Origin: Catellicoccus marimammalium M35/04/3
Lineage (GTDB): Bacteria > Bacillota > Bacilli > Lactobacillales > Catellicoccaceae
NCBI RefSeq assembly: GCF_000313915.1
Contig: NZ_AMYT01000018.1
Span: forward strand, 1-46,144
Length of the DNA: 46,144 nt
Reading direction: 5' to 3'
The translations under genes were made by a program, and so were the position numbers. Below the pieces are notes generated by a model. The model saw only the letters and a program-made list of their open reading frames with translations. It did no database searches and had not been told where the DNA came from. This document shows positions 30,250 to 37,974 of the stretch, piece by piece (position 1 is the stretch's first letter; each line of letters begins with the position of its first letter).

Positions 30250-32871
30250 TTATTTTTTCTTACGTCCGAACAAGAAGCCAATAACGCCACCTAATGCAAC
30301 ACCGATTGCTCCAACACCCACCGTCTTCATCATATCTGTACCTGTTTGTGGTAAGAATTTAGGTTTTGGATCGCCTTCAATTTGTTGAGGCTCTTCTGGT
30401 TTTGGATCTTCTGGTTTAGGTGCTTCTTTTGGCACTTCTTTGGTTTCTTTATCAACTCCTACATAAACTGTGTTAGAAGCCACATCTTTTCCATTTACAA
30501 CTAATTTAGCAGTATTTGGAATTTGAACTTCTCCATCTTTTTGTGGTAAATCAGAAACTTTCATTCCTGCTTTTAATTTCACTGGAATGATTAAAGATAA
30601 TTTCTTACCTGCAAACTCACTTGGATTATTCGCAGTCCATGTTACTTTACCGTCTTTTACTTCTAGTTTTCCTTTTTTCGTAACATCTTCGCCTTTAGGA
30701 GTTGCGTCTCCTGTCATTTCTTTATTGACATCTTCTGCAATCTCTTCTTTTGTGACATTATCTGCAGTAGGTTTGTCTGTTTCTTCTTTTTCAGTTTCGC
30801 CTTTACTTTCTTCTTTGTTTCCTGCTTCTTGATCACTAGAAGAATCTGCAGGTTTATCGCTTGGTTTAGAAGCGTCTGGTTTAGAAGTATCTGGTTTTGC
30901 TGGAGTAGAAGCTATTGCTTTTTCTAACACAGATTTCAATGTTTCTACATCTTTTTTCATGTCGCCAGTTAATGCTAATTTTTCATCTTTTTCAGCTAAC
31001 GCTTTATTAATGCTTTCTAGTGCTTCTTTATCTTTTGCAGTTTGACCTGCTTTTTTAGCTACTAATACATCACTTACTAATTTAGCGTTAGATAAGACTA
31101 CGTGTTCTTTCGTATCTGGTTTTGCATTTTTATATTTATCTACGATAGGTTGAACTTGTTTAATCAATTCATCGTAATTTACAGTATCTTTCTTATCAGC
31201 TTCTTCTTTTCCTGCTTCATTGGCAAAAGTTGCTGGTTTATTTGCTTCTTTACTTGTATCTTTAGAAGAATCTGTTGTTTCTTCTTTCTTATCTTCTGCT
31301 TTTGTAGCATTTTCTTCTTTATTTTCAGACACTTTTACTTCATTTGCTTTGGCGTCAGAAGCAATCACTTTAATTTTACTTTGATCAGCTACTTCTAATG
31401 ATTTATCTAATGTATCAGATAACATTAAAGATTTTAATAATACATCGTTTGGAACGACATTATCAATACGATAAGCAACTACTGGGTCTTCTTTTGTGAT
31501 GGTATCTGTATCTACTGCTTTTCCATCATCAATAATATATTTTTTGATAGACTCTTTAATTGGAGTTAAGTGCGTCTGCGTTTTATTTGTAGACTGTTTA
31601 TCTCCATCTTTTGTAACAGTAGCGGTATTTGGAATCGTAATTTTTCCATCTTTATCTTTCAATTTAGAAAGGTCAGTTCCTGCTTTCACTTTCACTTTGA
31701 AGTTAAATTTGTAGTCTTTACCGTAAAATTCTGGCTTAGCTAACGTATCTTTTTTCGCAACAACTTTTACTTGATTACCTTTTGTTTGATTTTCAAATAA
31801 GCTCGTTACGTCTTTACCATCAGAGTTCGTTACTTTCAGACTATCTTTAACGATTTCCAATTCTGGAATCAAAGTATCGTCCATTTCATAACTCTTATAG
31901 AAGAATTGTTTTTCTTCTGCTGGTACGGAATGAGAGATCGTGTAGGTATATTCTTCTGAAGCAGTATCTAATGTATTTTCTTTTTTATCTTTTTCGTTTT
32001 TATCAGATACTAATTTTGTAGGAGCTAAAGTTTCTGTACGAACTGGTTTTTCTCCTCTGTAGCCGTAGTATTGATCATATTCTGAATTTTTCCAATTCAA
32101 TTCCTTATTCATATTGTATCCTGACCAATCTTTTACAAAAGAATAAGTGATGGAGTTTCCATCAAACAACATAGTCATTTTACCTTTTGGATCATTAGGA
32201 TCAATATCTTCCTCTGATGGAGAACCGAAGTATGTCATACCATTCTTTTCTGTTACATCAATCCATTTTTTTGCAGACTCTGCAATATAGATTTTAGCTA
32301 CTTTTTTCATAGTAGCGTCAGAAAAACCAAGAGCTTGGTGGGCGTCAATATCATTAAACGTCATATAAGATCCTGTGATTGGAGCGTCTTTTTGTGTGTC
32401 ATGGTAGACATAACGTTGAGTAACTTTAACTTCTTTGTATCCACCTTGTGTTAATCCAATAGAACCACTATTAAAGCGAATCCATTCTCCTCCTTTGAAT
32501 CCTGCTTTCGTTACTGAATCTAGGTGGTAAATAACGTCAACAGCTTTACCTTCCCACATACCTACATTCATGTAACGGGCAATATCTTTACCACAATCAG
32601 ATTTATCTAATCCAATAAAAGCTAATTCTTTTTTACCACTTACGCTGGTATGTTCTTTTAATTTACTTTTCGCACTTAAGAACTCTAATTTTGATTGTTT
32701 TGTAAATTTAGCAATCATTGCATATTTTTTCGGTGCTTTTGATTTATCTGTTGGCACTTCAATTTTAGGATATGATCCTAATTCTTTTGCTTGTGCTGGT
32801 ACAGCAGAAATTCCTGCTGAAAGTAATGTTGTAGCAACTAATGCTCCACTTAAAATTGATTTATAATTCAT
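30250..32871 (-). CDS. LPQTG-anchored surface adhesin with isopeptide-type domains
   Basis: An 873-aa wall protein with signal peptide (MNYKSILSGALVATTLLSAG, Ala-rich cleavage site), a ~250-aa N-terminal globular domain, and repeated SspB-C2/isopeptide-like modules (KVKVKAGTDLSKLKDKDGKI...IPNTATV and, near the end, PVKLKAGMKVSDLPQKDGEV...IPNTAKL). The sorting signal is LPQTG (840-844), a hydrophobic stretch and GRKKK. A Lys/Glu/Ser/Pro-rich segment (~520-720) splits the last module. It is the second gene of the transfer operon, overlapping the first by four bases, and is probably a mating-aggregation adhesin comparable in role to PrgB. Binding partner unknown. Confidence 0.9.
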   Translation of the reverse strand: MNYKSILSGALVATTLLSAGISAVPAQAKELGSYPKIEVPTDKSKAPKKYAMIAKFTKQSKLEFLSAKSKLKEHTSVSGKKELAFIGLDKSDCGKDIARYMNVGMWEGKAVDVIYHLDSVTKAGFKGGEWIRFNSGSIGLTQGGYKEVKVTQRYVYHDTQKDAPITGSYMTFNDIDAHQALGFSDATMKKVAKIYIAESAKKWIDVTEKNGMTYFGSPSEEDIDPNDPKGKMTMLFDGNSITYSFVKDWSGYNMNKELNWKNSEYDQYYGYRGEKPVRTETLAPTKLVSDKNEKDKKENTLDTASEEYTYTISHSVPAEEKQFFYKSYEMDDTLIPELEIVKDSLKVTNSDGKDVTSLFENQTKGNQVKVVAKKDTLAKPEFYGKDYKFNFKVKVKAGTDLSKLKDKDGKITIPNTATVTKDGDKQSTNKTQTHLTPIKESIKKYIIDDGKAVDTDTITKEDPVVAYRIDNVVPNDVLLKSLMLSDTLDKSLEVADQSKIKVIASDAKANEVKVSENKEENATKAEDKKEETTDSSKDTSKEANKPATFANEAGKEEADKKDTVNYDELIKQVQPIVDKYKNAKPDTKEHVVLSNAKLVSDVLVAKKAGQTAKDKEALESINKALAEKDEKLALTGDMKKDVETLKSVLEKAIASTPAKPDTSKPDASKPSDKPADSSSDQEAGNKEESKGETEKEETDKPTADNVTKEEIAEDVNKEMTGDATPKGEDVTKKGKLEVKDGKVTWTANNPSEFAGKKLSLIIPVKLKAGMKVSDLPQKDGEVQIPNTAKLVVNGKDVASNTVYVGVDKETKEVPKEAPKPEDPKPEEPQQIEGDPKPKFLPQTGTDMMKTVGVGAIGVALGGVIGFLFGRKKK

Positions 32872-33119
32872 CTACTGCGTCCTCCTAAATATTCTGTTTC
32901 ATCTAAAATTCGCATAGGTTCAGGCAATAAGTCCCCAACCTTTTTACGTTTTTTCAAACAAAAAAGAGGCTCCAAAACGGAAGCCTCTTCAGTACAATAT
33001 TTATTTTGCTGGGATTGAATATTCCCAAAATGTTTTTGTAAAAAACGATGACAAGTCGATTTTTTACTGGAGATAAAGTAGATGTCGTGTGTTTTCACAC
33101 CATATACATAATATTGCAT
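32868..33119 (-). CDS. First gene of the transfer operon (83 aa), possible antitermination/leader gene
   Basis: AAGGAG stands before the ATG at 33119 and the stop overlaps the adhesin start (ATGA), so this is a real first cistron. The protein is basic and Cys-containing (KSTCHRFLQKHF, ...LEPLFCLKKRKKVGDLLPEP); I recognise no family. Unusually, an intrinsic terminator (32960-32989) lies inside its coding sequence. With many further terminators downstream, the gene's position recalls the promoter-proximal component of the bipartite conAn antitermination system known from pLS20-type operons. That comparison is functional guesswork, not sequence similarity. Confidence 0.7.
   Translation of the reverse strand: MQYYVYGVKTHDIYFISSKKSTCHRFLQKHFGNIQSQQNKYCTEEASVLEPLFCLKKRKKVGDLLPEPMRILDETEYLGGRSR
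32960..32989 (-). terminator. Intrinsic terminator inside the first transfer gene
   Basis: On the minus strand AAGAGGCTTCC pairs with GGAGCCTCTT (one bulge) and is followed by TTTTTTG, within codons ~44-54 of the 83-aa gene. Confidence 0.78.
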
Positions 33120-33197
33120 ATTTATCTCCTTACTATTTTCAAAAGTTTGATCTATCGCTTTAATTTTAACTCATGGCAATAGTAAGTTAGTTAATCC

Positions 33198-33222
33198 TTT
33201 TTGTATTTGAAATAGTACATCA
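33198..33222. repeat. Left arm of 25-bp inverted repeat
   Basis: TTTTTGTATTTGAAATAGTA plus CATCA; its exact reverse complement occupies 33471-33495. Confidence 0.85.
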
Positions 33223-33470
33223 AAGTTACAGGAATTACATATTTTTAGATTTTTGCTATCTTTACGGTTTTATATAGAATTTGAGAATTTTTAATGAAAA
33301 GAAGGAGAGAAAGCTTGTTCTAATAAAAGAATTTTAACAATAGAAGAAAACCATCAATGATTTTAAGCAATTTTATATAGCTTTCAAACTTCTTTTAAGG
33401 AGATATGTACAACAATGTTTAGAATAACTACACATTAATGCACATAATTTTTGATAAGTAAAATATGTTC

Positions 33471-33495
33471 TGATGTACTATTTCAAATACAAAAA
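33471..33495. repeat. Right arm of 25-bp inverted repeat
   Basis: TGATGTACTATTTCAAATAC plus AAAAA, the reverse complement of 33198-33222. The enclosed segment is 248 bp. Confidence 0.85.
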
Positions 33496-33703
33496 AGATC
33501 CATGCACCCGATTCATCAGTGGTTCGGCGTCCATTACGACCCCAAAACGGTGGAGTCATCTCTCCGAAATCTAACGAATTTTCTATCAAAACTGTCTCAA
33601 AATTCAAAAATAGGGTTTTGAGACGAAAATATAAAAAACAAAATAGTCTTAATATTTTCTCATTTTTATAGAAAACCACTTCGAATACTGATACAATATA
33701 CTT

Positions 33704-33829
33704 GTTCAGAGTGTATTGGATCAGTATTTGATTAATTAGATTGTAGCTAGTATTTTTGGTACTAACTCATTTAATTATCAATGATCTAAATTAAAGAAGG
33801 GAGCGAGATTTTTCTCGTTCTCTTTTTTT
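33704..33829 (+). ncRNA. Possible small RNA upstream of the regulator gene
   Basis: A TACAAT box at 33692-33697 and a GAGCGAGA/TCTCGTTCTC hairpin with TTTTTTT (33797-33829) bracket ~125 bases with no ORF. This is the pattern of a short plus-strand RNA divergent from the transfer operon. The -35 region is poor, so this is tentative. Confidence 0.35.
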
Positions 33830-34093
33830 ATGTCTTTTTGTGTGATAACATATATTATAAAAACGTCCATTTTTTATATTATTTATTTTTGCTTTTAATC
33901 CATCAAATTTCATAAAAACAAAATTTATAAAAAATTGTATTTTTATTATATACTATTCATTTATCCCACATACATATTATAGCAAAATATAGGCAATAAA
34001 ACAATAATAATTTGTATAAAAACAAAAAAAATGCCATGTATACATTTTTTTACATATATTTATTTATCAACTATTACTTAAAGGAGCCTACAC

Positions 34094-34924
34094 ATGAGCC
34101 AAAAGAGCGAGTTAAGTGCTTTTTTAAAGCAATTAAGAGTAGAAAAAAAATTATCCCAAAAGGAATTAGCTAAAAAGCTAGATATTGCATGTCCTAGAGT
34201 TTCTAACTTAGAAACTTCTGCAATCTATCCATCTGACAAATTTTTGAAAAAATACAGCGATTTTTTTAATGTTCCAATGGAAAAATTAGTAAAATTAGCG
34301 GAACCAGACAGAGAAAAATTCAGACTAAAAGAAATTAGAACTAAAATTAATAATTATTATCAAGAAATACGTGAGATCTATGATAATTCCAATTACAAAG
34401 AAGACCTAGTAAGTATAATCCAAGATATTGTAAATAGCGATAAAATTATAAAATCTATACCTGAAAATTATTGGCAACAACAAAATTTATTAATTCCTTA
34501 CTTCCCGAATGTCAAAGCTTTTCAAAAATTTAGCTTAGGAATTAAATCAGATGGAGAATCAATTGCGGAATATATTAATCCTAAAAATTATTCAAATCCA
34601 GACAAAATAGTAGTTATCAATACTTCTACATCGCTAAAATCAATGAATCGTATTTTCCCTGAACATACCAATCTATTTATAGAATTAGATGCTAAATTAA
34701 AAATTGGAGATATTGTATTTTATTTATTAGACGATGAATATAGTCTAGCCAGATTAGGAAAAATAGAAGGGGATAATGGACATACCATTCCTATTCTTCA
34801 CTTCGAATCTCTAGACTTGAATTATTCTAAAGATATTCCTTTAACTAAATCCATTTTGAATAATATTACTTTTATCGGAAAAGTTGTTGGAATGAGAGGT
34901 AGTGATAAACTTCTTAATTTATAA
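34094..34924 (+). CDS. XRE-type regulator with S24/LexA-like C-terminal domain (276 aa)
   Basis: Residues ~8-65 are an XRE helix-turn-helix (LRVEKKLSQKELAKKLDIACPRVSNLE). The C-terminal ~120 residues resemble an S24/LexA domain: SLKSMNRIFPEHTNLFIEL contains the serine position and GDIVFYLLDDEYSLARLGKIEGD the second motif. The lysine expected there (KRL in LexA) appears as Ala (ARL), so self-cleavage may be lost. It faces away from the transfer operon across 975 bp and is the obvious candidate repressor of that operon. AAAGGAG precedes the ATG. It ends two bases from the convergent rep stop with no terminator between. Confidence 0.8.
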   Translation: MSQKSELSAFLKQLRVEKKLSQKELAKKLDIACPRVSNLETSAIYPSDKFLKKYSDFFNVPMEKLVKLAEPDREKFRLKEIRTKINNYYQEIREIYDNSNYKEDLVSIIQDIVNSDKIIKSIPENYWQQQNLLIPYFPNVKAFQKFSLGIKSDGESIAEYINPKNYSNPDKIVVINTSTSLKSMNRIFPEHTNLFIELDAKLKIGDIVFYLLDDEYSLARLGKIEGDNGHTIPILHFESLDLNYSKDIPLTKSILNNITFIGKVVGMRGSDKLLNL

Positions 34925-34926
34925 CA

Positions 34927-36165
34927 TTACGCAAGCTGGAAATTATTAGGATTAATTAATTCTAGTTCATCATCTGAAAAAATAGGCACTTCTAGTTTAG
35001 GTTTTTTAACATTAGCAATTAATTCTTTAAATTCATTCTTAAGAGAAGTGAATAGATAACGAGCAGGATTTTTAATAGTTTTACTTTCCATCATTACGTA
35101 AAATAAGCGATCTAAAACATAATAAATGTGGTCATTTAATGACTCTAACGGCATATCAAAGATAGACTTATCATTTTCTAGTGATAGGTCTTTTTGTGCT
35201 AGTACATTTTCTCTTAGAAGTTCTTTAGTGGCAGTTTTCTTAGCACCAAAGATAGCTTTTTCAATTTTACGAGCTAGTTTAAGACTAAAGTTAAAGTTAT
35301 GATCAACAGCATATTTAGCAATTAATTCTTTAAGATTCTTTTTGATATATTTTGATTCTTGATGGATATAAGAATTTTTAGCTAGCTCTGCTTGGTTCAT
35401 CTCATCTTTTTTCTTAGATTCTTTAGTAATATTCATATTTTTATTGTTATTATTCTCTTGTTTATTTTCTGTGGTTAAAACTTTAGAAATAGCTTTTACC
35501 AAATCATCGGAAATAGAAGTGTTTGAAGTTTCTGAAATTGTATTGTCCATATTTTCTGATTCATTTTTATCATGAGAAGAATTTTTGTCATTATTTGAAG
35601 TACGATCTAATAATTTATAAATCGTTGGGCGACCAAAACGACGAGTACGTTCTACAATCCCTGCTTCTTCTAATTCATCAGTATACTTGTAGAAAGAGTC
35701 TTTTGAGATATTTAAATCAGTAATAATCGTGTTTAAATCTGGATAACAAATATTATCATTCCCAGCGATTGTCGCTAAATAAGCATAAACTGCTTTTGCA
35801 TTTGCGGATACTGCAGTATTACGCATAACGTCTTGTGTAGTTGTTCCATATGATCCATCGTCTTCTTTTTGATCAAATAATTGATACATTGTGGATTTGC
35901 ATAATCTGCGAACACGTTTTACAATTCCTGCTTCTTCTAATTCATTAATGTATTTGTAAAATGTGTTTTTGCCAATTCCAAATTCTTTAAAGATTGTGTA
36001 GATTGATGGAAAGCATACTTTTTCTTTCCCTGCAAAAGTTGCTAAGTAAGCATAAAGCCCTCTTGCTGTGATAGATAATTGATCATTACGCATAACTTCC
36101 TGCGTTGGATTTCCATACGCTCCTTGATAGTTTAATGTTGGTTCATAGTTCAGAGTTTGTGTCAT
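34927..36165 (-). CDS. Replication initiator-like protein with two tandem winged-helix domains
   Basis: The N-terminal half is an internal duplication: YGNPTQEVMRNDQLSITARG...FYKYINELEEAGIVKR (~17-90) and YGTTTQDVMRNTAVSANAKA...FYKYTDELEEAGIVER (~106-180), each a winged-helix unit like those of Gram-positive plasmid replication/replisome-organiser proteins. The C-terminal ~220 residues are helical and charged. Its position divergent to parA and the elaborate leader with attenuator and antisense RNA (36185-36612) fit a Rep. AAGGAAG precedes the ATG. No iterons are obvious in the coding sequence, so the origin is not located. A transcription regulator is the alternative. Confidence 0.75.
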   Translation of the reverse strand: MTQTLNYEPTLNYQGAYGNPTQEVMRNDQLSITARGLYAYLATFAGKEKVCFPSIYTIFKEFGIGKNTFYKYINELEEAGIVKRVRRLCKSTMYQLFDQKEDDGSYGTTTQDVMRNTAVSANAKAVYAYLATIAGNDNICYPDLNTIITDLNISKDSFYKYTDELEEAGIVERTRRFGRPTIYKLLDRTSNNDKNSSHDKNESENMDNTISETSNTSISDDLVKAISKVLTTENKQENNNNKNMNITKESKKKDEMNQAELAKNSYIHQESKYIKKNLKELIAKYAVDHNFNFSLKLARKIEKAIFGAKKTATKELLRENVLAQKDLSLENDKSIFDMPLESLNDHIYYVLDRLFYVMMESKTIKNPARYLFTSLKNEFKELIANVKKPKLEVPIFSDDELELINPNNFQLA

Positions 36166-36195
36166 TTTTGTTCTTCCTTTCTAGATAAACAAAAA

Positions 36196-36228
36196 AGCGT
36201 ATCAACTTCTTGATTCAGTTGATACGCT
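36196..36228 (-). terminator. Attenuator terminator in the rep leader
   Basis: AGCGTATCAAC/GTTGATACGCT, 11 perfect pairs, followed on the minus strand by TTTTTTG, 24 bases before the rep ribosome site. A 12-base upstream leader segment (36419-36430) is exactly complementary to part of its 5' arm and loop (36214-36225) and can act as antiterminator. Confidence 0.75.
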
Positions 36229-36298
36229 GTCCTATTTTTACTAGAGAAAATTGATTCTTAATCTTGTCTAATCGCTTTATTTTTGCTATAATTTAAAC

Positions 36299-36472
36299 GT
36301 AGATAAGATTTTATATCTTATATATCGGTTTAAATTATTAAAGTTAAAAATAAAACAAATTTGAAGAATTAAGTAATCAATTAAACATCGTATTGGCAAT
36401 GTTCTCTTGATAGTTGGAGTATCAACTGAACCTCAATAAGTAAGTGTTCCCGCACTTGCTTATTTTTTTTGT
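36299..36472 (+). ncRNA. Candidate counter-transcript RNA controlling rep (~174 nt)
   Basis: The promoter has TTGTCT (36264-36269), a 17-nt spacer and TATAAT (36287-36292) preceded by TGC. The RNA would run antisense to the rep leader and end at a strong terminator, AATAAGTAAGTG/CACTTGCTTATT plus T-run (36435-36472). It covers the leader segment 36419-36430 that can disarm the attenuator. This is the arrangement of pT181/pIP501-type copy-number control. Confidence 0.65.
36435..36472 (+). terminator. Terminator of the counter-transcript RNA
   Basis: AATAAGTAAGTG/CACTTGCTTATT, 12-base arms, loop TTCCCG, followed by at least seven T. Confidence 0.8.
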
Positions 36473-36494
36473 CTAGATTCAGATAATATCTATT

Positions 36495-36530
36495 CTCACG
36501 AAGTTAGGTTTGTAAGACCTAGCTTTTTTG
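36495..36530 (+). terminator. Second plus-strand terminator-like hairpin upstream of rep
   Basis: AGTTAGGT/ACCTAGCT followed by TTTTTT. May be a back-up terminator or part of the rep leader structure. Confidence 0.5.
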
Positions 36531-36584
36531 CTTAATTCAATTTTGTTTTTATCTATTTACTTTTTAAAATTAATTTATGTCTAT

Positions 36585-36612
36585 ATTTTATCATACAATG
36601 AAAAAATCTCAA
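36585..36612 (-). promoter_or_regulatory. Candidate rep promoter
   Basis: On the minus strand TTGAGA (36612-36607), a 16-nt spacer and TAAAAT (36590-36585). The resulting leader would be ~410 nt and include the attenuator. Confidence 0.5.
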
Positions 36613-36719
36613 GAACTTATTTTTTCTTATTCAATTAGCGAGGTAAATAACTAAAAATAATAAATTATTTGCAAACCTTTATTTATAAAGGGTTTTTATA
36701 TGTATTTATTTTGTAATAC

Positions 36720-36800
36720 AAATGATTACATTTGTAATTATTTATAATTAAAGTGATTACAAATGTAATTAAAGTGTATACAAAATGTATTTGTTGTGGT
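36720..36800. promoter_or_regulatory. Palindromic operator/parS-like sites upstream of parA
   Basis: ATTACATTTGTAAT (36725-36738) and ATTACAAATGTAAT (36756-36769) are both dyads of the form ATTACA-NN-TGTAAT. GTATACAAAATGTATTTG follows. Related words occur near 40660-40745 and in the inverted repeat at 37975-38022. They are likely binding sites of the partition RHH protein. Confidence 0.6.
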
Positions 36801-36846
36801 ATTATAAGTATGTGGTTAATAAAACAAATTATTGGAGGTATACATA

Positions 36847-37644
36847 ATGCAAGTTATTTCGTTTTTAGCAACAAAAGGTGGGGTTGGAAAAACAACTTTA
36901 TCTTATCAATTTAGTAAATATTTATCTCAACATGGTAAGAAAGTATTATTGTTAGATTTAGATTCACAAAGAAGTTTATCAAGTATGTTTGATCTAGAAG
37001 AAGTTACTTACACTACAGAAAATATTTTTAGAGGAATTGGGGAAGTAAAAGTTCAGCAAGTTGATGATAATATTGATTTAATTCCTGCTTCCTTGAATTT
37101 AGGGACAAGTTTATTATCAGATATTTCAATGAAGCCTAATAAAGAATTATTACTATTTATGTGGTTTGGAAAGAATTATAAAGATTTTGATTATGATTAT
37201 GTAATTTTAGATTTGAATCCTGCATGGAATTTATTAACAATGAATGCAGCGACTGCTTCTGATTTAATTATTTCTCCTTTAGAGCCAAGCCGATTTGGAT
37301 ATGAAAGTCATGATAAGGTAATTAAGGGAATTGAAGGATTAAAAGAAGGAGTAGTTGATCCACGAACATTGGAATCTTATGTAATCGCAGATCTAAAATT
37401 TATTGCGAATCGAGTAAAACATAATACAACAACATCAAAAGAATTTTTGAGTCAACTAGAAACATTTGATGATGTAATTGGAGTTATTCCTGAAAAAGAA
37501 GCTATTAATGCTTCTATGCTAGAAAGAAAATATGTTGTAGATTATTTAGAAGAAAAGGATCATATGACACAATCAGATAAAAAATTTATTGATACATTAG
37601 AAAATATTTTTAATGAAATCACAAAATTAGGAGATGAAGATTAA
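36847..37644 (+). CDS. parA: ParA-family partition ATPase
   Basis: Deviant Walker A KGGVGKTT near the N terminus (LATKGGVGKTTLSYQFSKYL), then LLLDLDSQRSLS (A') and DYVILDLNPAWNLL (Walker B). These are typical of ParA/Soj ATPases that move plasmid copies apart with a centromere-binding partner. The start is set at 36847 because GGAGG stands 8 bases upstream; the in-frame ATG at 36832 precedes that site. The stop overlaps the next gene's start by one base. At 265 aa it lacks an N-terminal HTH, so autoregulation probably depends on the RHH partner and the palindromes at 36720-36800. Confidence 0.93.
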   Translation: MQVISFLATKGGVGKTTLSYQFSKYLSQHGKKVLLLDLDSQRSLSSMFDLEEVTYTTENIFRGIGEVKVQQVDDNIDLIPASLNLGTSLLSDISMKPNKELLLFMWFGKNYKDFDYDYVILDLNPAWNLLTMNAATASDLIISPLEPSRFGYESHDKVIKGIEGLKEGVVDPRTLESYVIADLKFIANRVKHNTTTSKEFLSQLETFDDVIGVIPEKEAINASMLERKYVVDYLEEKDHMTQSDKKFIDTLENIFNEITKLGDED

Positions 37645-37973
37645 TGAGTAGATTTGATAATAATAAAACTAGTGATAAAAAACCAACAGCAAAAAAGAAA
37701 ACAACTAAGAAGAAAGAAAATAGATATGCAGATATTGTAGATAATGGAGATTATACATTATCTACATTAAATGAATCATCTTTACCAGCAAAAGATAAAA
37801 TGGATAAGATGAAAAGTAAATTGGAGAAGGTCAAAAAGATGGAAAAAAAATCTATTACAGTACGTTATCCAATGTATCTAGCAGAAAAAATAGACGCAAC
37901 AGCTAAAGAAATGGGCGTAAATAGATCTAAAGTTTTAGAATATATTGTAGAAGAATTTTATAAAGAAAAATGA
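37644..37973 (+). CDS. Ribbon-helix-helix partition partner (ParB/ParG-like role, 109 aa)
   Basis: A flexible Lys/Thr-rich N terminus (KPTAKKKTTKKKENR) is followed by a C-terminal ribbon-helix-helix: SITVRYPMYLAEKIDATAKE and NRSKVLEYIVEEFYK. A disordered basic arm plus RHH is the layout of small centromere-binding proteins such as ParG/Omega. It is translationally coupled to parA by TAATG and probably binds the ATTACA-NN-TGTAAT sites before parA and the large inverted repeat just after its own stop. It is a partition adaptor and repressor by inference. Confidence 0.85.
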   Translation: MSRFDNNKTSDKKPTAKKKTTKKKENRYADIVDNGDYTLSTLNESSLPAKDKMDKMKSKLEKVKKMEKKSITVRYPMYLAEKIDATAKEMGVNRSKVLEYIVEEFYKEK

Positions 37974-37974
37974 T

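Larger units (their letters stand above)
33120..34093. promoter_or_regulatory. Transfer-operon/regulator intergenic control region
   Basis: 974 bp without a convincing gene. It contains a 25-bp perfect inverted repeat (33198-33222 and 33471-33495), a TTGATA (33451-33456) to TACTAT (33476-33481) promoter-like pair with a long 19-nt spacer pointing right, a GTCTCAAAA/TTTTGAGAC hairpin (33594-33624), a TACAAT box (33692-33697) and a plus-strand terminator (33797-33829). A weak minus-strand candidate TTGCCA (33173-33178) could drive the operon. The last ~250 bp before the regulator gene are extremely AT-rich. Confidence 0.6.

Noticed and set aside
33500-33625. Transposon end around the GTCTCAAAA/TTTTGAGAC hairpin
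   Set aside because: The sequence is less AT-rich than its surroundings but I cannot match it to a known element, and no target-site duplication is seen.
33428-33679. Minus-strand ORF of 83 codons in the control region
   Set aside because: It covers an inverted-repeat arm and a hairpin, has no ribosome site and gives an implausible sequence.
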